A stretch of DNA of 23,684 nt from CBDUEV01 sp965366365. Lineage in GTDB: Bacteria; Actinomycetota; Acidimicrobiia; Spongiisociales; JAENVV01. Under the pieces are notes generated by a model, which saw only the letters and a list, made by a program, of their open reading frames with translations, was not told the origin of the DNA and did no database searches. Position 1 is the stretch's first letter; every line of letters starts with the position of its first letter. The translations under genes and the position numbers were made by a program. The stretch spans positions 1 through 23,684 of the forward strand of contig CBDUEV010000043.1 in NCBI GenBank assembly GCA_965366365.1, in the 5' to 3' direction. This document shows positions 6,138 to 13,608 of this stretch, in pieces.

Positions 6138-6250
6138 CCGACGCCGAACAGCCCCACGAACACGACCTGCAGCACCGAGATCGGGTCTCCTGACAGGATG
6201 GCGCCGGTCAGGAATCCAGCAAACCGCCCAACAAGCAACCAGCTCGAGCC
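6134..6250 (-). pseudogene. Truncated relic of a GlsB/YeaQ/YmgE-type membrane protein gene
   Basis: On the minus strand this stretch reads SWLLVGRFAGFLTGAILSG, then DPISVLQVVFVGLFGVG and a stop. It aligns with the first half of the intact protein at 9164-9415 (SWLIVGLIAGFLARAILPG, EDPMSVPQTLLLGLVGSFVGG) with one residue missing. The start codon is gone (GAA GGC in place of ATG GGC, with a TAG stop just upstream), and a stop ends the frame after the second helix begins. Nucleotide similarity is also clear (ATGGCGC.GGTCAGGAATCCAGC in both, read on the plus strand). It is a decayed duplicate. Confidence 0.8.
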
Positions 6251-6258
6251 TTCCTATT

Positions 6259-6441
6259 TCACGGTCGGAGCGCTCGATGCGCTCCGACGAACTCCTCGGG
6301 GTTGCGCGGCGTGATCATGAATGGCCGCTCTCGGGAGCGCTCAACACGACAAGGTTCGACACTCTCGAGATGGAGAACTGGAAGGTCACTTTCTTCGTCC
6401 CGTCGACCGTGACAACGAAGCCGGGGGAACTCTGTGCCCAA
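6259..6441 (-). pseudogene. Probable decayed coding sequence, possibly a PH-domain-like protein end
   Basis: Two minus-strand frames carry protein-like sequence that would join only through a frameshift near 6320. The upstream frame reads GFVVTVDGTKKVTFQFSI and then VSNLVVLSAPESG. The other reads RPFMITPRNPEEFVGAHRAL and stops. The second block resembles the ITPRDPEAFVAAL end of some small actinobacterial PH-like membrane proteins. No intact start is present. A 9-bp inverted repeat TCGGAGCGC/GCGCTCCGA (6265-6287) covers the end. The family guess is weak. The rest of 6442-6627 shows no gene I can support. Confidence 0.35.
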
Positions 6442-6627
6442 GCTCCATCAGCTTGCTCAATCCGGCACCTTTCCTCCAACCCGCATCGGGTCCAGAGCAG
6501 CAGGTCCGTGCAGCTCGATAGCGTGATTGGTCATACCCCCCGCCCAAGCGACGCCTTCGACTCTACGCGTCGCGCCGCTGGGCCGTGCGGTCGCGAAATC
6601 CTTGGCTGTGCGGCGGGCCACGGCGGG

Positions 6628-6633
6628 TAGTGT
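6628..6633 (+). promoter_or_regulatory. -10 box (TAGTGT) placing transcription start at the GTG start codon
   Basis: TAGTGT is followed by 7 bases and then GTG at 6641, so the transcript would begin at the start codon (leaderless). TTGGCT at 6602-6607 is a possible -35 with a long 20-base spacing. Confidence 0.5.
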
Positions 6634-6640
6634 CGGACCG

Positions 6641-7798
6641 GTGCTGTCCACCGCCGATATTCTCGCAATCAGCGACGATCCCCGTGTCCTCGCTCTGGCA
6701 GCGAGCCGCATCCGAGGCGCCACCAACACCGACGCAGCACTCCACGCCGTGGTGGACGACGCCACCCGAAACCACTGTTTGCTCCGGGTGCTCAGACGTC
6801 TGGAAGACAACGGAATGGAGTTCGCCCAAATCCAGGTCAAGACCTCTACGGTGCGACAGGCTCGCCTGACCTCCATCATGCCGGGCCTCGAGCGTTCGGG
6901 GCCAACCGTCAGCGTCGCCGAACTGCGCAATGCGTTGACGGATCACCGATCCCTCCTCCTTCGCGTGGCTACCGATCTGGGACGCATCCACCCCGACAGT
7001 TTTGTGGTGGCCTACGGGCTCGGTTTGACCCTCGGGTATCCGAACATGAACGAGCGCCAGTCGAGTGATCTGGACCTCTTCCTCGTGGACGGTCAGGGGT
7101 CGAGACAACTACGACGATACCTCGTAGGCGAGCTCGGCTTTGTCCCTGCGGGTACATCGAATGGTACGGGCGCTGGCCGTGATCTGATCGGAACCAAACT
7201 CGTCGCCGAGATCGAGGGCCACATTGTGATGGTGGATGAGTTTGTGCGGGGACGTCCTTCTGCAGGCCACCAGTGGATACCCCCGTTTCGGATCGCCACC
7301 CTGTTCGCGACGGCGCGGCGCGTCGAGGTCAGGGGGGGTGGTACCGCATACGTGCCGTCGCCGGAACATATGCTCGTGATGCTGGCCGAGAAGGTGCAGA
7401 GAAAAGGCGATTTCTCGCCGAGAAGCGTTGGAGATGCCCTGACGGTGCTCCGCGCCGAGAGCCAATTGGACTGGTCGCAAGTCGTCGATGAATGCCACCG
7501 AAGTCACGTCGAACTAGGCATGGGTTGGGTGCTCTCGACCTTGAAGTTGGCCGACCCGGCGCTCATTCCTGATAACGCTCACGGAGACCTTGGACTGCCG
7601 CGCCTGGACCGCATGCTCCAAGAAGTCATGACCGGGGCGGCGGTGGCGTCCCGGCGGCACCGGTTGCGGGCCCGAGCCATTCATAGACGCCTCTGGACAA
7701 GCCGTTACGTACGAAGTCATCCACGTCCTCTAGCCGCCCTGATCGAGGTGCTTGGGGGCCGACTCGATCGGCCGAGCCTCGAGCTGGCCTCCACATAG
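6641..7798 (+). CDS. Nucleotidyltransferase-like protein (NTP_transf_5-like), first of a tandem pair
   Basis: The 385-residue cytoplasmic protein shows the layout of uncharacterised nucleotidyltransferase-fold proteins (PF14907-like). An N-terminal helical part (ending about residue 115) precedes YGLGLTLGYPNMNERQSSDLDLFLVDG, with the acidic pair Asp143/Asp145 in the S-D-L-D motif where polymerase-beta-type enzymes bind metal. Later comes SPEHMLVMLAEKVQ, like the conserved LLHL.LHA.KH helix of the family. The natural substrate is unknown. GTG at 6641 is preferred because the -10 box sits directly before it; a TTG at 6527 would add 38 residues that do not look coding. It is 8 bases upstream of a diverged paralog, so they form an operon. 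Confidence 0.65.
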   Translation: MLSTADILAISDDPRVLALAASRIRGATNTDAALHAVVDDATRNHCLLRVLRRLEDNGMEFAQIQVKTSTVRQARLTSIMPGLERSGPTVSVAELRNALTDHRSLLLRVATDLGRIHPDSFVVAYGLGLTLGYPNMNERQSSDLDLFLVDGQGSRQLRRYLVGELGFVPAGTSNGTGAGRDLIGTKLVAEIEGHIVMVDEFVRGRPSAGHQWIPPFRIATLFATARRVEVRGGGTAYVPSPEHMLVMLAEKVQRKGDFSPRSVGDALTVLRAESQLDWSQVVDECHRSHVELGMGWVLSTLKLADPALIPDNAHGDLGLPRLDRMLQEVMTGAAVASRRHRLRARAIHRRLWTSRYVRSHPRPLAALIEVLGGRLDRPSLELAST

Positions 7799-7806
7799 GG
7801 GCTGAG

Positions 7807-9114
7807 ATGGCCGACCTGTCCAAGAATGCCCTCATCAGCCAGCTCTCGCTGCCGTTTCCGGGGCCCTCGACCAGGCGGGCGGCCGAGCACATATACATGG
7901 CGTCCGATCCGTCGGCCGTATTTGCGGACTTGTTCCCAAACCTGTTGTCGGCCAAGGTCCTCCACACAGCCCTGAGACACCTCGACGAGGCCGGATGCGA
8001 TCTCGCTCAACTCCATATCCCGGGCGAACGGTGTCTCACTTCCTGGCCGGCCGACATGGACTTGGTGTGGCCTCCTGATCCACCCTCCTTCGTGTTTCAA
8101 CCGGAACCGCGGCCGCCGCGGAGAAGATCTCGCCTCGGAGATCTCACCGCTGGAGCCCTCCAAGCGAGGCTGGGACGGCACCGTCGTCTCCTCTCCTCCA
8201 ACGTTGTGTCCATCCTGGACCAAGTAGGCCCGGACTGTTTCGCTTTGCTCTCTGGCGGGGCATTCGATGCTCGTTTCCCGGACTACCACACCCGCATGGC
8301 CTACGACACCGACGTCATCGTCCCGGACCTCGCTGCGGCGAAGCGTCTCACCGAGGTCGCGGTCGGGCTGGGAGGGCAGCTGGTCGGCTTGCAACTGCAC
8401 CACATGCCTGGACCGTCGATATCGGCGCGAGGGGCGATCGCCTGGCAGGCTGAGGATCATCTCGTCACATTCAGCTTCGAAACCGGCGGAGCGGGCAGAC
8501 TTCGAGGTTCGCTATGGGAGCGCTCCACGCCGGTTTCGTGGCAGGATCGCCTCGTGCGGGCAGTCTCTCCGGAGGATCTCCTCCTCTTGATGGCTGCCAA
8601 ACATCGGACCGGGTCGGGGTTCGGGCACAAAGACGCTGCCGACCTTCTCGTTGTAGTCGCCGGGGAACAGCTCGATCGTCACTACATCGCAGAAATCTCC
8701 AGAACCGAAAAGCTTCAGCTTCCACTCCTCGTCCTGCTGGCATCGGGCAGGGGAATCGCCCCTGCCCAACTACCGCCGATCTGGCGAACCGCTCCCTTCC
8801 AGGTCGCGAAACTGAAATGGAGAAAGACTCGCAGGCGCGCCCTCCGCCGATCCCTCGAGAAGGCGTCAGAGATCGCCGGTTTGGACACTGCGGTCGCCAG
8901 GATCGGCCGCGTGGGAGTTTCCATCCATCCCGTTGCCTCGGCATGTGCGGTACGCCCGGAATCGCTGGACCTCACCGGGTGTCCTTCGCCCGGGTCCCGG
9001 CGCAGAAAGAGCCGCGGCGAAGCCGTTGCTTTCATACGGAGTCTTCCAACCAGTGGAGGCTTCATCCCGCATCGCTGCGAACGGTTCACAGTGGACCGGC
9101 GTCTACTCACCTAG
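7807..9114 (+). CDS. Nucleotidyltransferase-like protein, second of a tandem pair
   Basis: This 435-residue protein appears to be a diverged paralog of the preceding one. It shares a helical N-terminal block (AKVLHTALRHLDEAGCDLAQLHI beside HCLLRVLRRLEDNGMEFAQIQV), then VGPDCFALLSGGAFDA, then YDTDVIV with Asp167/Asp169 in place of SDLDLFL, and SPEDLLLLMAAKHRTG. A second acidic motif, ADMDLVW, occurs near residue 77. The last 65 residues are Arg/Ser/Pro-rich and unlike the paralog, so a frameshift near the 3' end is possible. The start ATG at 7807 follows AGGGG closely. Function is unknown; with its partner it may act on one substrate as a complex. Confidence 0.6.
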   Translation: MADLSKNALISQLSLPFPGPSTRRAAEHIYMASDPSAVFADLFPNLLSAKVLHTALRHLDEAGCDLAQLHIPGERCLTSWPADMDLVWPPDPPSFVFQPEPRPPRRRSRLGDLTAGALQARLGRHRRLLSSNVVSILDQVGPDCFALLSGGAFDARFPDYHTRMAYDTDVIVPDLAAAKRLTEVAVGLGGQLVGLQLHHMPGPSISARGAIAWQAEDHLVTFSFETGGAGRLRGSLWERSTPVSWQDRLVRAVSPEDLLLLMAAKHRTGSGFGHKDAADLLVVVAGEQLDRHYIAEISRTEKLQLPLLVLLASGRGIAPAQLPPIWRTAPFQVAKLKWRKTRRRALRRSLEKASEIAGLDTAVARIGRVGVSIHPVASACAVRPESLDLTGCPSPGSRRRKSRGEAVAFIRSLPTSGGFIPHRCERFTVDRRLLT

Positions 9115-9163
9115 ATAGAGGCTATCGATGGTCGGCCGACGCACGACAACGGCCCTCCCGGGA

Positions 9164-9415
9164 TCAGTTGCGGGCTTGGACCCTCCGCCAGACGAACAGG
9201 GCGACGACCGCTCCGATGATCGACCCGAACAGGCCCGCCGTGGAGAAATCGATCGGCTTGCTGGTGAAGATGCCTCCGAGCAAGCCACCGACGAAGGAAC
9301 CAACGAGGCCGAGCAGCAACGTCTGCGGCACGGACATCGGGTCCTCTCCCGGCAGGATGGCGCGGGCCAGGAATCCAGCGATGAGACCCACGATCAACCA
9401 ACTGATGATGCCCAT
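9164..9415 (-). CDS. GlsB/YeaQ/YmgE-type (transglycosylase-associated family) small membrane protein
   Basis: This 83-residue, mostly hydrophobic protein has three transmembrane helices (about residues 2-18, 28-48 and 58-77) with glycine-rich packing. It starts with the family pattern GIISWLIVGLIAGFLAR and has LPGEDP and LGLVGSFVGG. Family members are small inner-membrane proteins often induced by stress; the name transglycosylase-associated does not imply enzyme activity. AAGGGA lies 9 bases before the ATG. A truncated relic of the same gene lies at 6134-6250. It converges with the nucleotidyltransferase-like pair and is 54 bases downstream of an unknown gene. Confidence 0.92.
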   Translation of the reverse strand: MGIISWLIVGLIAGFLARAILPGEDPMSVPQTLLLGLVGSFVGGLLGGIFTSKPIDFSTAGLFGSIIGAVVALFVWRRVQARN

Positions 9416-9448
9416 ACGAATCGTTCCCTTCTGGAGGTACCAGATCCA

Positions 9449-9454
9449 AGGCTA
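9449..9454 (-). promoter_or_regulatory. Candidate -10 box (TAGCCT) for the GlsB-type gene
   Basis: Read on the minus strand, TAGCCT lies in the 54-base gap after the upstream gene and would give a leader of about 27 bases containing the ribosome-binding site. The -35 is unclear. Confidence 0.3.
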
Positions 9455-9469
9455 ACTGAATGATGGCGA

Positions 9470-10246
9470 TCAGTTGGAGTAGGTGACCGCCATCGCCTGG
9501 GCCCAGCGGGTGGCACTACGGGCGTACATCTCGCCTGCCTCTTCGTAGTCCTCGTTGGCCAGATGTTCGATCGACTCCCACAGCTCACTGGCCGAGTCGT
9601 CCAGGACCAGGTCGGCCGGCTGGAACAGCTGGGCCACGGAGGCGTAGTCGAGTTCTACGAGGGAATCTGCCGGGAACTCCTCCAGCCACTCGTCGTATTC
9701 CTTGAGGTCGGCCACGACCGAATCGTCCATCCCCACGGTCTCGAGGACATCGAGAGCCGTCCGCAATCGAGAAGACGCCTCTCTTCGAATGGTCCGGTAT
9801 CGCAAGGTTGGTCCGTCCGCCGATTCGACGAGCTCCCGTTCCTCTGGCGAGAAAGCAATGAACCACCGCAGCGGGACGTGCCAGCTGGAGGAGAGAATAT
9901 GGGATCGCTGTTCTGGTTCCCGGTCCTGAATCGACGCCAGTTCGTCGGCAGCTCGTCTGGCAACGGATTCGGGCACCAGGACGTTGCCGCCCATTTCGGC
10001 GTAGGCGTTGTGAAAGGCCAGGACCCCCTCCAACACTCGACGACGCGGGTGACGCGGACATCGGTACCGCCGGCCTTGGAACTCGGTGGTCAACGCATCG
10101 TCGGCCATGGGCTCCTCGGTCAAGCCGAACGCGCTGGGACGGAGACGAGGCGGGCTCGCCTCCCTCGCCTCGGGGAGGCTCACCACCGACAGAGTGGCGA
10201 GGTCGTCAGGCACGTAGACCCGGAGAAACGAAGTCTTGACGAGCAT
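9470..10246 (-). CDS. Conserved-looking protein of unknown function
   Basis: I do not recognise this 258-residue protein. It has no signal peptide or membrane helix and is acidic toward the C-terminus. Visible blocks are an N-terminal MLVKTSFLRVYVPDDL, then GRRYRCPRHPRRRVLEGVLAFHNAYAEMGG, SSWHVPLRWFIAFSPEERE, and a helical acidic C-terminal half ending in WAQAMAVTYSN. The regular composition and good third-position GC support real coding. ATG at 10246 lies 6 bases after a TAGGAT box, so the message is probably leaderless. It is divergent from the amino-acid dehydrogenase gene and could be co-expressed with the small membrane protein downstream. Confidence 0.75.
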   Translation of the reverse strand: MLVKTSFLRVYVPDDLATLSVVSLPEAREASPPRLRPSAFGLTEEPMADDALTTEFQGRRYRCPRHPRRRVLEGVLAFHNAYAEMGGNVLVPESVARRAADELASIQDREPEQRSHILSSSWHVPLRWFIAFSPEERELVESADGPTLRYRTIRREASSRLRTALDVLETVGMDDSVVADLKEYDEWLEEFPADSLVELDYASVAQLFQPADLVLDDSASELWESIEHLANEDYEEAGEMYARSATRWAQAMAVTYSN

Positions 10247-10252
10247 CGGGAC

Positions 10253-10258
10253 ATCCTA
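10253..10258 (-). promoter_or_regulatory. -10 box (TAGGAT) placing transcription start at the ATG
   Basis: On the minus strand TAGGAT is followed by GTCCCG and then ATG, with no ribosome-binding site. This fits a leaderless message. The -35 is weak. Confidence 0.55.
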
Positions 10259-10355
10259 TCGAAGCCGACCCGATATGGCTCGCCCATGGCACCGTGCTGG
10301 GCAAATGTCCTGAGGAATCCTGACGCATTCCCCTGGTCGGTGTTGACCGTTCGGG

Positions 10356-10361
10356 TATGGT
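10356..10361 (+). promoter_or_regulatory. Candidate -10 box (TATGGT) for the dehydrogenase operon
   Basis: TATGGT has CTGGTC 17 bases upstream as a possible -35. TTGACC at 10343-10348 is a better hexamer but too close. The leader would be about 36 bases and includes the purine-rich AGGAAAGGGG ribosome-binding region. Confidence 0.4.
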
Positions 10362-10403
10362 CATCTCAACAACCCAACCAGACCAGGAAAGGGGCCCTCA
10401 CCC

Positions 10404-11486
10404 ATGGGCACGTTTTCCTCGGACGCACACGACGGACATACCCACGTCCTCTACGGCTCCGACGACGCATCAGGCCTGAAGGCCATCATTGCCGTACACA
10501 ACACGGCTCTTGGCCCCGCTCTCGGCGGGACTCGTTTCTATCCCTACGCCTCGGAAGAGGAAGCCCTCTCCGATGTGCTCCGGCTCTCGCGCGGCATGAC
10601 CTACAAGAACGCCGCCGCCGGGCTCGACCATGGCGGCGGCAAGGCCGTCATCATCGGAGACCCACGCAAGAACAAGTCCGAGCGCCTCTTCCGCGCCTTC
10701 GGCCGAATGGTCGATTCTCTCGGTGGGCTGTACATCACCGCCGAGGACGTCGGCACCACCTCCGACGACATGCGCTGGATCGCCAAGGAAACCAGGTGGG
10801 TGACCGGGCAATCGTCGGCGGATGGCGGCTCGGGTGATCCTTCCCCGGCCACCGCCCTGGGGCTATTCAACGCCACCCAGGCCGTCGCCGAGTTCCGCTG
10901 GGGCACCGCCGACATGACCGGACGCCGCGTCGCCATCCAAGGCGTCGGGAAGGTCGGGTCCGAGTACGCCCGTCTCATGGCCGAAGCCGGCGCCCAGCTC
11001 ATCGTCGCCGACGCATGGCAACCGTCCGTCGATCGGATCGTCGAGACTCTCGGCGCCGAAGTGGCCTCGGTCGAGGACATCATCTCGATCGACTGCGACA
11101 TCCTTGCGCCGTGCGCCCTCGGCAACGTTCTCAACGAACACACCATCCCCACCCTGCACTGCCAAGCCGTGGTGGGCTGCGCCAACAACCAGCTCGCCAC
11201 CGACCAGGACGCCCGCAGGCTGGCCGATCGCGGCATCCTCTATGCACCGGATTTCGTGGTGAACGCCGGCGGCGTCATCAACGTGGCGGATGAGCTCCAC
11301 GGCTACCGAGCCGAGAGAGCCTTCCATCACATCGCGGACCTGCGGACCGCGACGACGCGAATACTCCAAGCTGCTGCCGAGCGCGGGGTCACGCCACACG
11401 AGGCGGCCGTGATTTTGGCCGAGGAGAGAATCAACGACATCGGCGAGCTGAGAAGGATGCACCGTGGGAGCCACCATCAACTCTGA
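10404..11486 (+). CDS. Leucine/valine dehydrogenase-type amino acid dehydrogenase (Glu/Leu/Phe/Val dehydrogenase family)
   Basis: This 360-residue cytoplasmic enzyme would deaminate a branched-chain amino acid oxidatively to its 2-oxoacid with NAD+. Substrate residues are present: the GGTR region (41-44), Lys68 and Lys80 (in GGGKAVI) and Asp115 (in AEDVGT). These fall at the same numbers as in Bacillus leucine dehydrogenase. The Rossmann motif GVGKVG is at 180-185, and Asp203 at the end of the second strand points to NAD+. Sequence alone does not separate leucine, valine and phenylalanine use. The 3' end overlaps the next gene, an oxoacid dehydrogenase E1, which supports a branched-chain substrate. 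Confidence 0.9.
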   Translation: MGTFSSDAHDGHTHVLYGSDDASGLKAIIAVHNTALGPALGGTRFYPYASEEEALSDVLRLSRGMTYKNAAAGLDHGGGKAVIIGDPRKNKSERLFRAFGRMVDSLGGLYITAEDVGTTSDDMRWIAKETRWVTGQSSADGGSGDPSPATALGLFNATQAVAEFRWGTADMTGRRVAIQGVGKVGSEYARLMAEAGAQLIVADAWQPSVDRIVETLGAEVASVEDIISIDCDILAPCALGNVLNEHTIPTLHCQAVVGCANNQLATDQDARRLADRGILYAPDFVVNAGGVINVADELHGYRAERAFHHIADLRTATTRILQAAAERGVTPHEAAVILAEERINDIGELRRMHRGSHHQL

Positions 11487-13545
11487 AACTCCGTCAAGCA
11501 CGTCCGATGGGGCCGCCTTCCGGTTTCCCGACGTCGTCGCCGACCATCGCGAGCTGGGACTCACCGACGAACAGGCCATCGAGATGTTCCGTCTCATGCT
11601 CCTGGCCAGGCGGCTCGACGATCGCATGTGGGCGCTCAACCGACAGGGGAGGGCACCCTTTGTCGTGTCGGCATCCGGCCACGAAGCCATCCAGGTGGCG
11701 AGCACCTTTGCGCTCGAGAAAGGCACCGACTGGATCCTGCCCTACTACCGCGATATGGGCGTGGCACTGGCTTGGGACGTGTCTCCGGTCGAAGTATTCC
11801 TGGGCGTCTTCTCCAAGAAGTCAGACCCGACGTCAGGGGGGCGCCAGCTTCCCAACCACTGGTCGGATCCCAAACTCAACATCTTCACTCACTCTTCGGC
11901 CATCGCCACGCAGTATCCCCACGCGGCGGGGATAGCCCACGCCCTCAAGAACGACCACAAGGAAGCGGTCGTCGTCGTCTATGGCGGCGAGGGTTCCACC
12001 TCCGAGGGCGACTGGCACGAGACCATGAACTACGCGGCGGTTCACGAACTCCCCTTGATCGTCGTCATCGAGAACAACGAATACGCCATCTCGGTACCCG
12101 CCGCCGAAGAGATAGGCGGAGCCATCGCCGACCGTGCTCTCGGGTACGGAGTGCAGGGGATCGAGATCGACGGCAACGACCCGTTCGAGGTCTACCGGAC
12201 GATGAAGACCGCCGCGGCCAGAGCCCGATCCGGCGCCGGACCCACGCTCATCGAAGCCAAGACGTACCGGTACTACGCACACACCTCGGACGACGACGAC
12301 CGCCTCTATCGCTCCCGTGAAGAGGTGGAGCTCTGGCGTCGCAAGGACCCGGTGGAGATCCTCCGCCAGTACCTCATCGAACAGCGCCTCCTCCCCCAGA
12401 AACTCGAGGACGAGTTGGAGAAATCGATCATCGATGAGCTGGTCGTCGCCGTCGAACAAGCCGAGTCCGCTCCGCCGCCCGACGACCCGTTCAGCCACGT
12501 GTACGCGCGGCCGATCGAACCCAACGTGGCGACCACCGAGCTCGAGGCGATTCCCGAGGGTGAAACCGTCAACATGATCACTGCCGTCAACCGAACGCTT
12601 CATGAGGTGATGGCCGGCCACGCCGACACCGTGGTCTTCGGCGAGGACGTGGCAGACCCCAAGGGCGGTGTCTTCAAAGCCACCAAGGGCCTCACCGACA
12701 CCTTCGGCCACGATCGATGCTTCAACACCCCCCTCGCCGAGTCGATCATCATCGGCGCGGCCGTGGGAATGGCCGCGGCAGGGAAACGGCCCATCCCCGA
12801 AATCCAGTTCGCCGACTACATCCACCCGGCCTTCGATCAGATCGTGTCCGAACTGGCTCGGGTCCACTACCGGTCCGACGGGGCGTGGAACATGCCTGTC
12901 ACCATCCGGGTGCCCTTCGGGGGCGGCATTCATGGCGCCCTCTATCACTCACAGTCGATCGAGGCGTTCTACACCCACGTCCCCGGGTTGAAGGTGGTCG
13001 TGCCGTCCACCCCCGCCGACGTCAAGGGACTCCTCTGGGAGGCGGTGGAGGATCCCGACCCGGTGCTCTTCCTCGAGCCGAAGAAGCTGTACCGCCTCGG
13101 ACAGGGCCCCTTCCCCTTCGAGGAATACCGCGTTCCGCTCGGCAAAGCGGCGATCCGGAGAAAGGGCAGCGATGTCGCGCTGATCACCTACGGCGCCATG
13201 GCCCATTTCTCGCTGGAGGCCGCCTCCACCCTGGAGGGCATGGGCGTCGACACGGAAGTCATCGACCTTCGCTCGCTGCGCCCCCTCGATTGGCCGACCA
13301 TCGAGGCATCGGTCGCCAAGACGGGTCGGGTACTGATCGTCCACGAGGACAACGAATTCATGGGCTTCGGCGCCGAACTGGCTGCGCAGATCGCCGACAA
13401 GGCCTTCGAGCATCTCGACGCTCCGATCAGACGGTACGCCGCACCCGAGGTACCCGCCTTCCCCTTCGCGGAGGTTCTCGAAGAGATGGTGTTGCCCAAC
13501 GCAGCCGGGATCGTCTCCAAGATCCAAGAGCTGATGGCGTACTGA
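11464..13545 (+). CDS. Branched-chain 2-oxoacid dehydrogenase E1, alpha and beta fused in one chain
   Basis: This 693-residue thiamine-diphosphate enzyme would decarboxylate the oxoacid made by the preceding enzyme and pass the acyl group to an E2 lipoyl protein. Residues 30-340 match the alpha subunit. The cofactor motif runs from GEGSTSEGD (175-183) to ENN (203-205), with Glu where the usual GDG has Asp. From about residue 365 the beta subunit begins (NMITAVNRTLHEVM, FGEDV, PLAESIIIGAAVGMA) and ends with the transketolase C-terminal domain. Most branched-chain E1 enzymes have separate chains; fused forms are known in some bacteria. GTG at 11464 has AAGGA 6 bases upstream and overlaps the previous gene by 23 bases. 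No E2 or E3 gene is in the window. Confidence 0.92.
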   Translation: MGATINSETPSSTSDGAAFRFPDVVADHRELGLTDEQAIEMFRLMLLARRLDDRMWALNRQGRAPFVVSASGHEAIQVASTFALEKGTDWILPYYRDMGVALAWDVSPVEVFLGVFSKKSDPTSGGRQLPNHWSDPKLNIFTHSSAIATQYPHAAGIAHALKNDHKEAVVVVYGGEGSTSEGDWHETMNYAAVHELPLIVVIENNEYAISVPAAEEIGGAIADRALGYGVQGIEIDGNDPFEVYRTMKTAAARARSGAGPTLIEAKTYRYYAHTSDDDDRLYRSREEVELWRRKDPVEILRQYLIEQRLLPQKLEDELEKSIIDELVVAVEQAESAPPPDDPFSHVYARPIEPNVATTELEAIPEGETVNMITAVNRTLHEVMAGHADTVVFGEDVADPKGGVFKATKGLTDTFGHDRCFNTPLAESIIIGAAVGMAAAGKRPIPEIQFADYIHPAFDQIVSELARVHYRSDGAWNMPVTIRVPFGGGIHGALYHSQSIEAFYTHVPGLKVVVPSTPADVKGLLWEAVEDPDPVLFLEPKKLYRLGQGPFPFEEYRVPLGKAAIRRKGSDVALITYGAMAHFSLEAASTLEGMGVDTEVIDLRSLRPLDWPTIEASVAKTGRVLIVHEDNEFMGFGAELAAQIADKAFEHLDAPIRRYAAPEVPAFPFAEVLEEMVLPNAAGIVSKIQELMAY

Positions 13546-13560
13546 GCTCTGCCTCCTGAC

Positions 13561-13582
13561 GCCGGCCTCCCGGTCGGCCGGC
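13561..13582 (+). terminator. Possible weak terminator after the E1 gene
   Basis: GCCGGCC, loop of 8, GGCCGGC forms a GC-rich 7-bp stem 15 bases after the stop. No T-tract follows. Confidence 0.35.
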
Positions 13583-13602
13583 AGCTAGCGCTCGCCTCGC
13601 CG

Positions 13603-13608
13603 TAGAGT
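13603..13608 (+). promoter_or_regulatory. Candidate -10 box (TAGAGT) for the orphan sensor-like gene
   Basis: TAGAGT lies at the very start of the frame and overlaps the TTG taken as start. If this is the promoter, transcription begins near 13615 and the real start is further in. Confidence 0.35.

Noticed and set aside
6641..9114. Toxin-antitoxin or abortive-infection system for the nucleotidyltransferase-like pair
   Set aside because: Both proteins are about 400 residues, there is no small antitoxin partner and no HEPN or AbiEi-like gene; fold-level similarity alone is not enough.
10404..11486. Glutamate dehydrogenase
   Set aside because: The length of 360 residues and the numbering of Lys68, Lys80 and Asp115 fit leucine/valine dehydrogenases; glutamate dehydrogenases are longer.
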